From Albidovulum denitrificans (lineage in GTDB: Bacteria > Pseudomonadota > Alphaproteobacteria > Rhodobacterales > Rhodobacteraceae), in NCBI RefSeq assembly GCF_002973535.1, contig NZ_PVEP01000006.1:62001-126000 (forward strand): a DNA stretch of 64,000 nucleotides. Reading direction: 5' to 3'. Position numbers and translations under genes: made by a program. The number at the start of each line of letters is the position of its first letter. Positions within the stretch are counted from its first letter, which is position 1. The notes under the pieces are model-generated. The model was not told where the DNA came from, made no database searches, and was given only the letters and a program-made list of their open reading frames with translations. Below are positions 9,249 to 17,006 of the stretch, piece after piece.

Positions 9249-9779
9249 CTATTTCGCGCCACCGCCGCCACCGCCGGGCGTTTCTTCCATCACATCGGCG
9301 CCAAAGAGAATCTCCCACATGTCCATCACGTCCTCGGCGTTCTTGCCGCTGGTCGTCATGCCCATGAAGGTCTTGTCGGAATGTTTCATCGACGAACAGG
9401 TGATGGCGAGGTGGCGGTGGCTCACCTTCATGTCCATCGGCTCGACGATGTGATGCGCGGTAGAATGCAGCGCCGGCGACATATGGGCGAGCTTGTGGAA
9501 CATGTTCAGGTCGGCCATCGTCGGCCAGCGGCGCACGTCGTCAAGGTCGCGGATGAAGGGCGCGCCGGTCATCGGGACAAAGATCGAATGCTTGCCGCGG
9601 AATGGAAGGAACCGTTCGGGGTTCCCCGCCCGGTAGGTCCAGCCCGAGGGGATGGAGGAAATAAGCTCCCGCACCAGACCGCGATCGAGGTAGACCCGCT
9701 CCCCCTCGACCTTCGCACCCTGATCTTCGCTGAAATAGGTTGCCGGAGAGTGGTTCTGCCGGGCCATTCCGGCAGTCAT
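9249..9779 (-). pseudogene. Truncated trimethylamine-methyltransferase (MttB) family fragment
   Basis: About 176 residues match only an internal portion of MttB-family proteins. The segments GAKVEGERVYLDRGLV, GAPFIRDLDDVRRW, PTMADLNMFHKLAHMSP, HHIVEPMDM, SDKTFMGMTTS and ILFGADVM align in order with the intact MttB encoded at 40738-42285 (GARVDGQRVRF, GPPFVYDIEKGRRY, ATIEDFRNITKI, GVVVEPVDL, NDKPFMGAVTA, LAMGADFV). The first ~50 and last ~330 residues of a ~515-residue MttB are missing; the frame ends in a poly-Gly run and stop against the end of the TRAP operon. No continuation is visible in other frames nearby. It is most likely a deletion remnant rather than a functional gene. Confidence 0.8.
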
Positions 9780-9822
9780 GTCTGCGAAGCGAAGCGTCCA
9801 AAATGCGACGCGGGGGGCAGGG

Positions 9823-10854
9823 TCAGACCGACTCGGGCAGGTATAGCAGCGGGTCGGGCTTGCGTGGCGGGGGGCGCTTCGCACCCGGCGTCAGGACAGA
9901 GCGGACCATCTGGTCGACCAGATCGGTGCAAAGCTGCTCCAGCGGCGTGGCGATCACCATCGTGACATAGCGGTCAGCCAGCGCGCTTCTGCTGTCCGGG
10001 GTCAGCTCATTGACGATCAGCGTCAGCCTGTCAGGCGGGCGCGCCGCACGCAGCGCGGCAATCGCGCCCTCCATTCCGCCGCCCGCGACGTAAAGGCCCG
10101 AAAGGTCCGGCACCCGTTCCAGAAGGTCCAGCGTCGCCTCATAGGTCACGGCCCGCGTTTCAAGGTTCACGGCGGTGTCAAGGACGGTGATCCGGGGCGC
10201 ATGATCGCGCAGACAGGCGCGAAAGCCCGTGTCCCGCATCGCCTGCCCGTGCCAGCGCGTGCCGCCGACAAAGACCGCGACCTTGCCCGGCGCTTGCAGG
10301 CGCGTCGCCATCATCCATCCGGCCAGGCGCCCCACCCGCAGGTTGTCGAGGCCAAGATACCCGCTGCCCGACGACCCGGCGAAATCGTTCAGCATGGAAA
10401 AGACCGGCAGGCCGCGCCGGGCCAGATCGCCCGCAAGGCGCGACAGGCTGGCATGGTTCACGGCGGTCGCCGCGATGGCCTGACAGTCCCCCGCCAGCGC
10501 CCCGATTTCCTTCGCGAAGTCATCGGGGGCCTGTGAGGGCGAAAACCTGATCTGCGGGCGGATGCGCAGATCGGCGCGGGCCGCGCAGGCGCGTCCGATC
10601 TCTGCCGCGAAACGCTGGTAGAAGGGCTGGCCGCGCTTGTGCAGCACGAAACCCAGCGTCACCTCAGCCAGATCGCCCGTCGCGGCGCCCCTGAGCGCGG
10701 CGGGCAGGGGGTAGCCGATCCGCGCTGCCGCCTCGGCCACCTGCATCCGCGCGCGGGGCGACACATTCGGCCGGTCATGCAGGACCCGGTCGACGGTAGC
10801 GACCCCAAGGCCCGCCGCACGGGCCAGGGCGGTGATCGTCAGCTTGCGGGCCAT
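9823..10854 (-). CDS. LacI-family transcriptional regulator
   Basis: A 343-residue LacI-type regulator. The helix-turn-helix spans residues 4-50 (TITALARAAGLGVATVDRVLHD, then RPNVSPRAR and RIGYPLP) and is followed by a periplasmic-binding-protein-like sensor (GFVLHKRGQPFYQRF, GLDNLRVGRLAGWMM, LSGLYVAGGGMEG). It is divergent from the desaturase/ferredoxin operon, and the 142-base gap contains repeated TTGATGG half-sites, so it likely controls that operon and itself. LacI proteins usually sense sugars or cyclitols, which would fit an inositol-derivative (rhizopine-like) substrate for the MocDE-type enzymes next door; that is inference. Confidence 0.88.
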   Translation of the reverse strand: MARKLTITALARAAGLGVATVDRVLHDRPNVSPRARMQVAEAAARIGYPLPAALRGAATGDLAEVTLGFVLHKRGQPFYQRFAAEIGRACAARADLRIRPQIRFSPSQAPDDFAKEIGALAGDCQAIAATAVNHASLSRLAGDLARRGLPVFSMLNDFAGSSGSGYLGLDNLRVGRLAGWMMATRLQAPGKVAVFVGGTRWHGQAMRDTGFRACLRDHAPRITVLDTAVNLETRAVTYEATLDLLERVPDLSGLYVAGGGMEGAIAALRAARPPDRLTLIVNELTPDSRSALADRYVTMVIATPLEQLCTDLVDQMVRSVLTPGAKRPPPRKPDPLLYLPESV

Positions 10855-10872
10855 CTCGCATCCGTTGAGGGG

Positions 10873-10917
10873 ATTTCATCAGCGACGCCCTTCACCCTTG
10901 ATGGGTTTTGATGGAAT
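10873..10917. promoter_or_regulatory. Candidate LacI operators in the divergent promoter region
   Basis: ATTTCATCA (10873-10881) and its near-inverse TGATGGAAT (10909-10917) flank the middle of the divergent region, and TTGATGG occurs twice as a direct repeat (10898-10904 and 10908-10914, ten bases apart). Such half-sites one helical turn apart suit a LacI-type repressor; exact operator borders cannot be fixed by eye. Confidence 0.4.
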
Positions 10918-10996
10918 TTCAACCGGCAATTCTTTGGCGAAGGGACCGCCGCCGCTACCGTTCCCCCGACAGGACGCTGACGGGAGGGAGGAGCCG

Positions 10997-12076
10997 ATGG
11001 CGACGCGCGACTATTCGATGCTGGGGCCGGATGCCAGGCGGGCGGTGGAGACGGGTCTGGCCGCCGCCGAGTGGTATCATACCGACATCCCCCGCAAGGA
11101 GATGAAGGACCTGATGAAACGCGCCGATGGCCCCGCCATCCGCGACACGATCCTTCTCTTCGCCGCCATGGCCCTTTTCGCCGGGATCGGCATCGCGCTT
11201 TGGCCAGGCTGGTGGTCCGCGCCCTTCTGGCTGGCCTACGGCGTCCTTTACGGTTCGGCCATGGATTCGCGCTGGCATGAATGCAGCCACGGGACCGCGT
11301 TCAAGACCCGGCATTACAACGACTGGCTTTATCAGATCGCCAGCTTCTGCATGGTCCGCAACCCGGTTTCATGGCGCTGGTCCCATACCCGCCATCACAC
11401 CGATACGATCATCGTCGGACGCGACCCCGAGATCGTGTTGATGCGTCCCCCGGCGCTGGCGCGGGTGATCCTGAACTTTTTCGGCCTGCTCGACGCGCCG
11501 AAGGGCTGGGCGCGGATGGTCACCAACGCCATGGGCCGAATTCACCCCGAAGAGGCCGACTATATCCCCGAACAGGAACAGCCGAAGGTCATCCGCGTGG
11601 CGCGGATCTGGGTCGCGATCTATGCCGCGACCATCGGCCTTGCGGTTGCCACCGGCTCGATCCTGCCGCTGATGGTGATCGGGCTGCCGCGCTTCTACGG
11701 GGCCTGGCATCATGTAATGACCGGGCTTTTGCAGCATGGCGGGCTGGCCGACAACGTCATCGACCACCGGCTGAACTCGCGCACCGTCTACATGAACCCG
11801 GTCTCGCGCTTCATCTACTGGAACATGAACTATCATGTCGAACATCACATGTTCCCGATGGTGCCATACCACCAGCTGCCCGCGCTCCATGCGGCGATCA
11901 GGCACGACCTGCCCGCGCCGAACCGCTCGATCGCCGAAGGCTTTGCCGAGATGTGGCCAGCGCTGAAGCGGCAGCTGCGGTATGAGGATTTCTTTCTTCT
12001 GCGCGAACTGCCCGCCTCGGCCCGGCCCTATCGCGAGGATTTCCACAGCGCGGCCCTTGGCGCCGCCGCCGAATGA
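10997..12076 (+). CDS. Fatty-acid-desaturase-family di-iron oxygenase (MocD-like)
   Basis: A 359-residue membrane-bound di-iron protein. The three histidine boxes of the desaturase/AlkB superfamily are visible: HECSHGT, HTRHHTD (preceded by WRWS) and NYHVEHHMFP. Hydrophobic stretches lie at about 45-85 and 205-235. GGAGGAG precedes the ATG; a longer frame from 10832 runs into the divergent promoter and is rejected. It is followed by a Rieske ferredoxin, the same arrangement as rhizobial mocD-mocE, where the pair is implicated in oxidative demethylation of the rhizopine 3-O-methyl-scyllo-inosamine. The substrate here is unknown; an O- or N-methylated small molecule or a lipid are both possible. 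Confidence 0.85.
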   Translation: MATRDYSMLGPDARRAVETGLAAAEWYHTDIPRKEMKDLMKRADGPAIRDTILLFAAMALFAGIGIALWPGWWSAPFWLAYGVLYGSAMDSRWHECSHGTAFKTRHYNDWLYQIASFCMVRNPVSWRWSHTRHHTDTIIVGRDPEIVLMRPPALARVILNFFGLLDAPKGWARMVTNAMGRIHPEEADYIPEQEQPKVIRVARIWVAIYAATIGLAVATGSILPLMVIGLPRFYGAWHHVMTGLLQHGGLADNVIDHRLNSRTVYMNPVSRFIYWNMNYHVEHHMFPMVPYHQLPALHAAIRHDLPAPNRSIAEGFAEMWPALKRQLRYEDFFLLRELPASARPYREDFHSAALGAAAE

Positions 12077-12139
12077 CCGGCAGGCAGGCGGTCCGGGCCG
12101 GGCCGCCACCCCCCAACAGGAACAGGAGGACACAGGACA

Positions 12140-12448
12140 ATGCCCTGGATTGACGCTTGCGCAACCGATGAGATCGACGAAGAGGACCTGATCCGCTTCG
12201 ACCACGGCGACCGGACCTTTGCCATCTACCATTCCCCGGACGGGGAATTCTTCTGCACCGATGGCAAATGCACCCATGAGGAGGTGCATCTGGAGGGCGG
12301 CCTGGTCATGGAGTATGAGATCGAGTGTCCCAAGCACAACGCGACCTTCGATTATCGCACGGGTGAGGCAAAGCGCGCCCCGGCCTGTGTCAACCTGAAT
12401 ACCTACAAGGTGAAGGTCGAAGACGGCCGCGTGTGGATCGAGCTGTGA
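12140..12448 (+). CDS. MocE-type Rieske [2Fe-2S] ferredoxin
   Basis: A 102-residue soluble ferredoxin with a complete Rieske cluster-binding motif: Cys44-x-His46 and Cys63-x2-His66 (CTHEE ... CPKHN). It presumably hands electrons to the di-iron oxygenase encoded just upstream; a ferredoxin reductase is not encoded nearby, so a housekeeping one must serve. The start at 12140 is supported by ACAGGAGGACA upstream. One base separates its stop from the PanB-like gene. Length and motif match MocE-family ferredoxins. Confidence 0.93.
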   Translation: MPWIDACATDEIDEEDLIRFDHGDRTFAIYHSPDGEFFCTDGKCTHEEVHLEGGLVMEYEIECPKHNATFDYRTGEAKRAPACVNLNTYKVKVEDGRVWIEL

Positions 12449-12449
12449 C

Positions 12450-13238
12450 ATGAGGGGGACACGGCCGACCGTCGCAGATATCAGGGCGCTGAAGGGCAAG
12501 CGTCCGCTGACCATGCTTTACGTTGAAACGGTCGAAGAGGCCGAAGCGGCAGCCGCCGCCGGGATCGACATGCTGTCGATCATCGACCCGCTCTGGACGC
12601 CCCGGATGCGCGCGGCGGCGGGCGATTGCTTCGTACAGGTCGGGCTGCTTTACGGCCAGCTTGTCACCGCCGAGGATTACCTGCGCGCGGCCCATCGGGC
12701 GATGCAGATAGGTGGCGATTGCGTTTACTGTGCCTCGTCCCTCGGCACGATCCGGGCGCTGGCCGAAGATGGCATCCCCGTGGTCAGCCATGTCGGCCTG
12801 ATCCCGTCAAAGGCGACCTGGACCGGCGGCTTCAAGGCGGTGGGCAAGACGGCCGACAGCGCGCTGTCGGTCTGGCGCCATGTCCGGCAACTGGAAGAGG
12901 CGGGCGCCTTCGGGGCAGAGCTTGAGGTCGTCCCCGACCGCGTCGCGGCCGAGATCAGCCGCCGCACGCCCTTGGTGATGCTGGGCATGGGGGCCGGGTC
13001 GGGCGCCGATGCGCAGTACCTGTTCGCCGAGGATGTGCTGGGCTGCACGCGCGGCCACCGGCCGAGGCATGCAAGGACCTACCGGAACTTCGCCGCCGAA
13101 TACGCGCGCCTTCAGGCCGAGCGGGTCGCGGCATTCGGTGAGTTTCGCGCCGATGTCGAAAGCGGCGCCTATCCGGCGGCGGAACATGTCGTGCCGATAG
13201 AGGATGCTGAATTCGAGGCGTTTCTGGCGGGCCTCTGA
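12450..13238 (+). CDS. PanB-like (ketopantoate hydroxymethyltransferase fold) protein with altered active site
   Basis: A 262-residue TIM-barrel protein resembling 3-methyl-2-oxobutanoate hydroxymethyltransferase: HVGLIPSKATWTGGFKAVGKTADSA (described by its key HVGL and GGFK elements), GAFGAELEVVP and MGAGSGADAQYLFAEDVLG line up with PanB's HLGLTPQ...GGYKVQG, LECVP and IGAGNVTDGQ. By hand alignment, the metal-site Asp and the Lys/Glu of PanB's ADLPF and KIEGG motifs are replaced (VGLLY and YCASS here). So it probably does not make ketopantoate but acts on another one-carbon or 2-oxo-acid substrate in the oxygenase pathway. Translation is probably coupled to the ferredoxin (1-base gap). Confidence 0.75.
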   Translation: MRGTRPTVADIRALKGKRPLTMLYVETVEEAEAAAAAGIDMLSIIDPLWTPRMRAAAGDCFVQVGLLYGQLVTAEDYLRAAHRAMQIGGDCVYCASSLGTIRALAEDGIPVVSHVGLIPSKATWTGGFKAVGKTADSALSVWRHVRQLEEAGAFGAELEVVPDRVAAEISRRTPLVMLGMGAGSGADAQYLFAEDVLGCTRGHRPRHARTYRNFAAEYARLQAERVAAFGEFRADVESGAYPAAEHVVPIEDAEFEAFLAGL

Positions 13239-13252
13239 CCGCGCCCCGGCCT

Positions 13253-14026
13253 TCAGGGCCGCGCGCCCCCCGCCATCGAAATCTCCGTCCCCCATTCCGC
13301 GCAGGCGGTTTCAAGGCCCGCGGGCAGGGGGCCGTCGGTGAAGAAGGTATCGACCTCCGCCAGCGAGGCGATCCGCGCGGGCGCGCTGCGCGAGAACTTC
13401 GTGTGATCGGCAACAAGAAAGGTCTTGCGCCCGCTTTTCAGGATCGCCTTGCTGACGCTGACCTCCTGAATGTCGAAATCGAGGATGTCGCCGTCCCGGT
13501 CCAGCGCCGAACAGCCGATCACGGCCAGGTCGAACTTGAACTGCCGGATCGTCGATTCCGCGAGATTGCCGATCAGCCCGCCATCGGTCCGGCGCAGATG
13601 GCCGCCGGTCACGACGATCTCGCAATCCGGGTTTCCGGCAAGGATATTGGCCACGTTCATGTTGTTCGTCACCACCATCAGGTCGCGGTGGTTCAAAAGC
13701 TCGCGTGCCACGGCCTCGGTCGAGGTGCCGATGTTGAGAAACAGAGACACCCCGTTCGGGATGCGCGCGGCGCAGGCGCGGGCAATCGCGGCCTTGGCGG
13801 CGGGGTTGAGCGAGCGGCGCTCCTCATACCTGATGTTCGTGGTGTTCGACGGCAGGATGGCCCCGCCATGGACACGTTCCAGCCGCCCGGCCTCGGCAAG
13901 CTCGGTCAGGTCGCGGCGGATGGTCTGAAGCGTCACGCCGAAATGGCTGGCGAGTCCCTCCACGGTCACCTTGCCATCGCGATGCGCGATTTCGAGGATA
14001 TCGGGCTGGCGAAACGATTGCGACAC
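13253..14026 (-). CDS. glpR: DeoR-family repressor of glycerol genes
   Basis: A 257-residue DeoR/GlpR-type regulator. The N-terminal helix-turn-helix spans about residues 8-60 (DILEIAHRDGKVTVEGLASHF, VTLQTIRRDLTELAE, GRLERVHGGA) and is followed by the sugar-phosphate sensor domain (LFLNIGTSTEAVARELL, VVTGGHLRRTDGGLIGN, VADHTKFSRSAPARI). A GTG start at 14026 with AAAGAGA upstream gives the usual family length; an ATG at 14095 adds an unlike extension. It is divergent from the glycerol operon, and AAAGCGAA repeats lie between them. By analogy with GlpR it would repress until glycerol-3-phosphate binds. Confidence 0.88.
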   Translation of the reverse strand: MSQSFRQPDILEIAHRDGKVTVEGLASHFGVTLQTIRRDLTELAEAGRLERVHGGAILPSNTTNIRYEERRSLNPAAKAAIARACAARIPNGVSLFLNIGTSTEAVARELLNHRDLMVVTNNMNVANILAGNPDCEIVVTGGHLRRTDGGLIGNLAESTIRQFKFDLAVIGCSALDRDGDILDFDIQEVSVSKAILKSGRKTFLVADHTKFSRSAPARIASLAEVDTFFTDGPLPAGLETACAEWGTEISMAGGARP

Positions 14027-14197
14027 GGGCGTTCTCTTTCTTTCTGTCAGTCGCGCTTCGGTAATCTTTGAACCACAGCAGAGCATCTGGCGCACGGAAA
14101 CGCAAATTTTCCGGCGATTCCCGGTCGATTTGGCTCCTCCGCCGCAGGGAATACATCCGTAGCGCGAGATTTTCCCATAAAGATCAATGTACTACTA

Positions 14198-14244
14198 AAA
14201 GCGAAGAAAAGCGAATGCGAATCTATTGCGATAATGTTCGCTTT
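14198..14244. promoter_or_regulatory. Putative GlpR operator cluster
   Basis: AAAGCGAA occurs twice in direct orientation (14198-14205 and 14208-14215, exactly 10 bases apart) and once inverted as TTCGCTTT (14237-14244), with further GCGA cores between. The cluster lies 50-95 bases upstream of glpD in the glpR-glpD intergenic region. Repeated TTTCGNT-like elements are typical of DeoR-family operators. Confidence 0.65.
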
Positions 14245-14293
14245 GGGTCATGTTAGCGCCGAAAGGTCCTTGGGAGGGGACCGGGGGGATTTC

Positions 14294-15892
14294 GTGAACC
14301 AGACGCCTGACAGTCAGACAGCCGATCTTTTCATCATCGGCGGCGGCATCAACGGATGCGGCATCGCGCGCGACGCGGCGGGGCGGGGACTGTCCGTGGT
14401 TCTGGCCGAGATGAACGACCTTGCCTCGGCCACCTCCTCTGCCTCGACCAAGATGTTCCACGGCGGCTTGCGCTATCTCGAATACTTCGAATTCCGCCTT
14501 GTCCGTGAGGCGTTGATCGAACGCGAGGTGTTGCTGCGCGCCATGCCGCATATCAGCTGGCCGATGCGCTTCGTGCTGCCCTATCACAAGGACATGCGGT
14601 TCGAGGCCGAAACGCCGACCTCGAAACTCCTCAGCTTCGTCATGCCCTGGATGAAGGGGCGGCGGCCCGCCTGGCTGATCCGGCTGGGACTGTTCATGTA
14701 TGACAATCTGGGCGGGCGAAAGATCCTGCCCGGCACCACGACCCTGTCGCTGAACGGCACGCGGGAAGGGGCGCCGCTGAACCCGAAATTCCTCAAGGCC
14801 TATGAGTATTCCGACTGCTGGGTCGAGGATTCGCGGCTGGTGGTCCTGAACGCCCGCGACGCCGCGGCGCGCGGCGCGCGGATCATGACCCGGACCGAGG
14901 TCATCGCGGCCGAGCGGGAAGGCGATCTGTGGCGGATCGAGACGCGGCGGCACGGCTCTGGCGAAACGCAGATCCACCGCGCGCGGATGCTGATCAACGC
15001 GGGCGGTCCCTGGGTGGGGGAGATCATTCGCAACACCGTGCGCATCAACTCCCCCGAAGGGGTCCGGCTTGTGCGCGGTTCGCATATCGTGACGCGCAGG
15101 CTTTACGATCATGACAAGTGCTATTTCTTTCAGGGGACCGACGGGCGGATCATCTTCGCCATTCCCTATGAAGGCGACTTTACCCTGATCGGCACCACCG
15201 ATGCCGAACATGGCGACCCCGACACGCGCCCTGTCTGCACGCCCGAGGAGCGCCGCTATCTGATCGACTTCGCGAACCAGTATTTCGCCAGATCCATCAC
15301 GGATGCCGACATCGTCTGGACCTATTCCGGCGTGCGACCGCTTTATGACGACGGTGCCAGCAGCGCGACGGCGGCGACGCGGGATTACACGCTGAAGGTC
15401 AATGCCGAAGGCGGCGCGCCGGTGCTGAACGTCTTTGGTGGCAAGATCACGACCTATCGCAGGCTTGCCGAAAGCGCGCTGGAAAAGGTCGCGGCGCATC
15501 TGGGGCCGCACGGGCAACCCTGGACGGCGGGCGTGCCGCTGCCGGGCGGGGATTTCCCGGTTGATGGCGTGGCCGATCTTGTGGCCGGGCTGAAGGCGCG
15601 CTTCGGCTTCCTCGACGATGTCCACGCCCGCCGCCTTGTGCGCGCCTATGGGACCGAGGCGGCGCTGGTGCTGGGTGATGCGGCCACCGCCGCCGATCTG
15701 GGTCAGGATTTCGGCGCCTCCCTGACCGAGGCCGAGGTCATCTGGCTGATGGACAGCGAATTTGCCCGCACTGCCGAGGATGTCGTCTGGCGGCGCAGCA
15801 AGCTGGGGCTGCGGCTGACGCCCGCGCAGGTCGAAACCCTGGACGAATGGATGGCGGCACGATGCCGGTCCGCCTCGACCGCGGCGGAATGA
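14294..15892 (+). CDS. glpD: Glycerol-3-phosphate dehydrogenase, aerobic FAD-dependent
   Basis: A 532-residue flavoprotein oxidising glycerol-3-phosphate to dihydroxyacetone phosphate and passing electrons to quinone at the inner membrane. The FAD-binding GGGINGCGIARDAAGRG motif (about residues 15-31), the SSASTKMFHGGLRYLE segment, TDGRIIFAIPYE and NVFGGKITTYR are all present. GTG at 14294 with GGGGGGA upstream is chosen because the FAD fold follows at once; an ATG at 14234 would lie inside the operator cluster. First gene of the glp operon, followed 13 bases later by glpS. Confidence 0.92.
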   Translation: MNQTPDSQTADLFIIGGGINGCGIARDAAGRGLSVVLAEMNDLASATSSASTKMFHGGLRYLEYFEFRLVREALIEREVLLRAMPHISWPMRFVLPYHKDMRFEAETPTSKLLSFVMPWMKGRRPAWLIRLGLFMYDNLGGRKILPGTTTLSLNGTREGAPLNPKFLKAYEYSDCWVEDSRLVVLNARDAAARGARIMTRTEVIAAEREGDLWRIETRRHGSGETQIHRARMLINAGGPWVGEIIRNTVRINSPEGVRLVRGSHIVTRRLYDHDKCYFFQGTDGRIIFAIPYEGDFTLIGTTDAEHGDPDTRPVCTPEERRYLIDFANQYFARSITDADIVWTYSGVRPLYDDGASSATAATRDYTLKVNAEGGAPVLNVFGGKITTYRRLAESALEKVAAHLGPHGQPWTAGVPLPGGDFPVDGVADLVAGLKARFGFLDDVHARRLVRAYGTEAALVLGDAATAADLGQDFGASLTEAEVIWLMDSEFARTAEDVVWRRSKLGLRLTPAQVETLDEWMAARCRSASTAAE

Positions 15893-15905
15893 GAGGGAGA
15901 CGCAA

Positions 15906-16994
15906 GTGACGCTGGAACTGAAAGGCGTATCGAAGGCCGTCGAGGGGCAGACGCATATCCATGCGACCGACCTGGTGCTTGAGAACGGCACGATGAACGT
16001 GCTGCTTGGGCCGACGCTTTCGGGCAAGACCTCTCTCATGCGTCTGATGGCCGGGCTTGATGTGCCGACGACGGGGCAGATCTTCTGGAACGGCACGGAT
16101 GTGACCGGGATGCGGGTGCAGGACCGCAAGGTCGCCATGGTCTACCAGCAGTTCATCAACTACCCGTCGATGAGCGTCTATGACAACATCGCCTCGCCGC
16201 TGAAACTTCTGCGGGTGGACGCCAAAGAGGTGGACCGCCGGGTCCGCGAAAGCGCGGAGCTGATGAAGCTGACCCCGATGCTGGATCGCAAGCCGCTGGA
16301 ACTGTCGGGCGGCCAGCAGCAGCGCTGCGCGCTGGCCCGCGCGCTGGTCAAGAACGCGGGCCTTGTCCTGCTGGACGAACCGCTCGCCAATCTCGACTAC
16401 AAGCTGCGGGAGGAGTTGCGGGTGGAGATCCCGAAGATCTTCGAGGCCTCCGGCTCCATCTTCGTCTATGCCACGACCGAACCGGAAGAGGCGCTGCTTC
16501 TGGGCGGGAATACCGCGACACTGTGGGAGGGCAGGGTGACCCAGTTCGGCCCCACGCCCGAGGTCTACCGCCGCCCGGTCGATGCGACGACGGCGCGGGT
16601 TTTCTCAGACCCGCCGATGAATTTCCTGAAGATCGTCAAGGAAGGCGACAGGCTGCGCTTCGGCGATGGGCAGACTGCCGCCGCCACCGGCCAGATCGCG
16701 GCGCTGCCCGATGGCCGCTACACGGCCGGGTTCCGGCCCAACCATCTTGAGATCCACCAACATGCGCCGCAGGCGATGCAGTTCGTCACCCGGCTGACCG
16801 TCACCGAACTGACCGGGTCGGAGACCTTCGTGCATCTCGACCATTTCGGCGACCGCTGGGTCGGCCTGATCCACGGCGTCCACGACCTGCGCCTGGGGGA
16901 GCGGCTGGATGTCTGGCTCGACCCGCGCCACGTCTATGTCTTTGCCGAGGATGGCAGGCTGGTCACGCCGGCCGCCTACGCCATGGCAGCCTGA
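15906..16994 (+). CDS. glpS: Glycerol ABC transporter ATP-binding protein GlpS, degenerate H-loop
   Basis: A 362-residue ABC ATPase with a regulatory C-terminal OB-like domain, of the carbohydrate-importer type. Walker A reads GPTLSGKTS, the signature LSGGQQQR is canonical, and Walker B is VLLDEP. The switch (H-loop) histidine, normally in VTHD, is replaced: the segment reads YATTEPEEA. Together with its partner GlpT, whose signature is degenerate, this implies one normal and one crippled ATP site. GTG start with GAGGGAGA upstream. Gene order matches the glpSTPQV glycerol transporter of rhizobia. Confidence 0.88.
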   Translation: MTLELKGVSKAVEGQTHIHATDLVLENGTMNVLLGPTLSGKTSLMRLMAGLDVPTTGQIFWNGTDVTGMRVQDRKVAMVYQQFINYPSMSVYDNIASPLKLLRVDAKEVDRRVRESAELMKLTPMLDRKPLELSGGQQQRCALARALVKNAGLVLLDEPLANLDYKLREELRVEIPKIFEASGSIFVYATTEPEEALLLGGNTATLWEGRVTQFGPTPEVYRRPVDATTARVFSDPPMNFLKIVKEGDRLRFGDGQTAAATGQIAALPDGRYTAGFRPNHLEIHQHAPQAMQFVTRLTVTELTGSETFVHLDHFGDRWVGLIHGVHDLRLGERLDVWLDPRHVYVFAEDGRLVTPAAYAMAA

Positions 16995-17006
16995 GGAGAA
17001 GCGAGA

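Noticed and set aside
12450-13238. Pantothenate-biosynthesis PanB
   Set aside because: The fold is similar, but key catalytic positions differ, and the gene lies in an oxygenase operon without panC.
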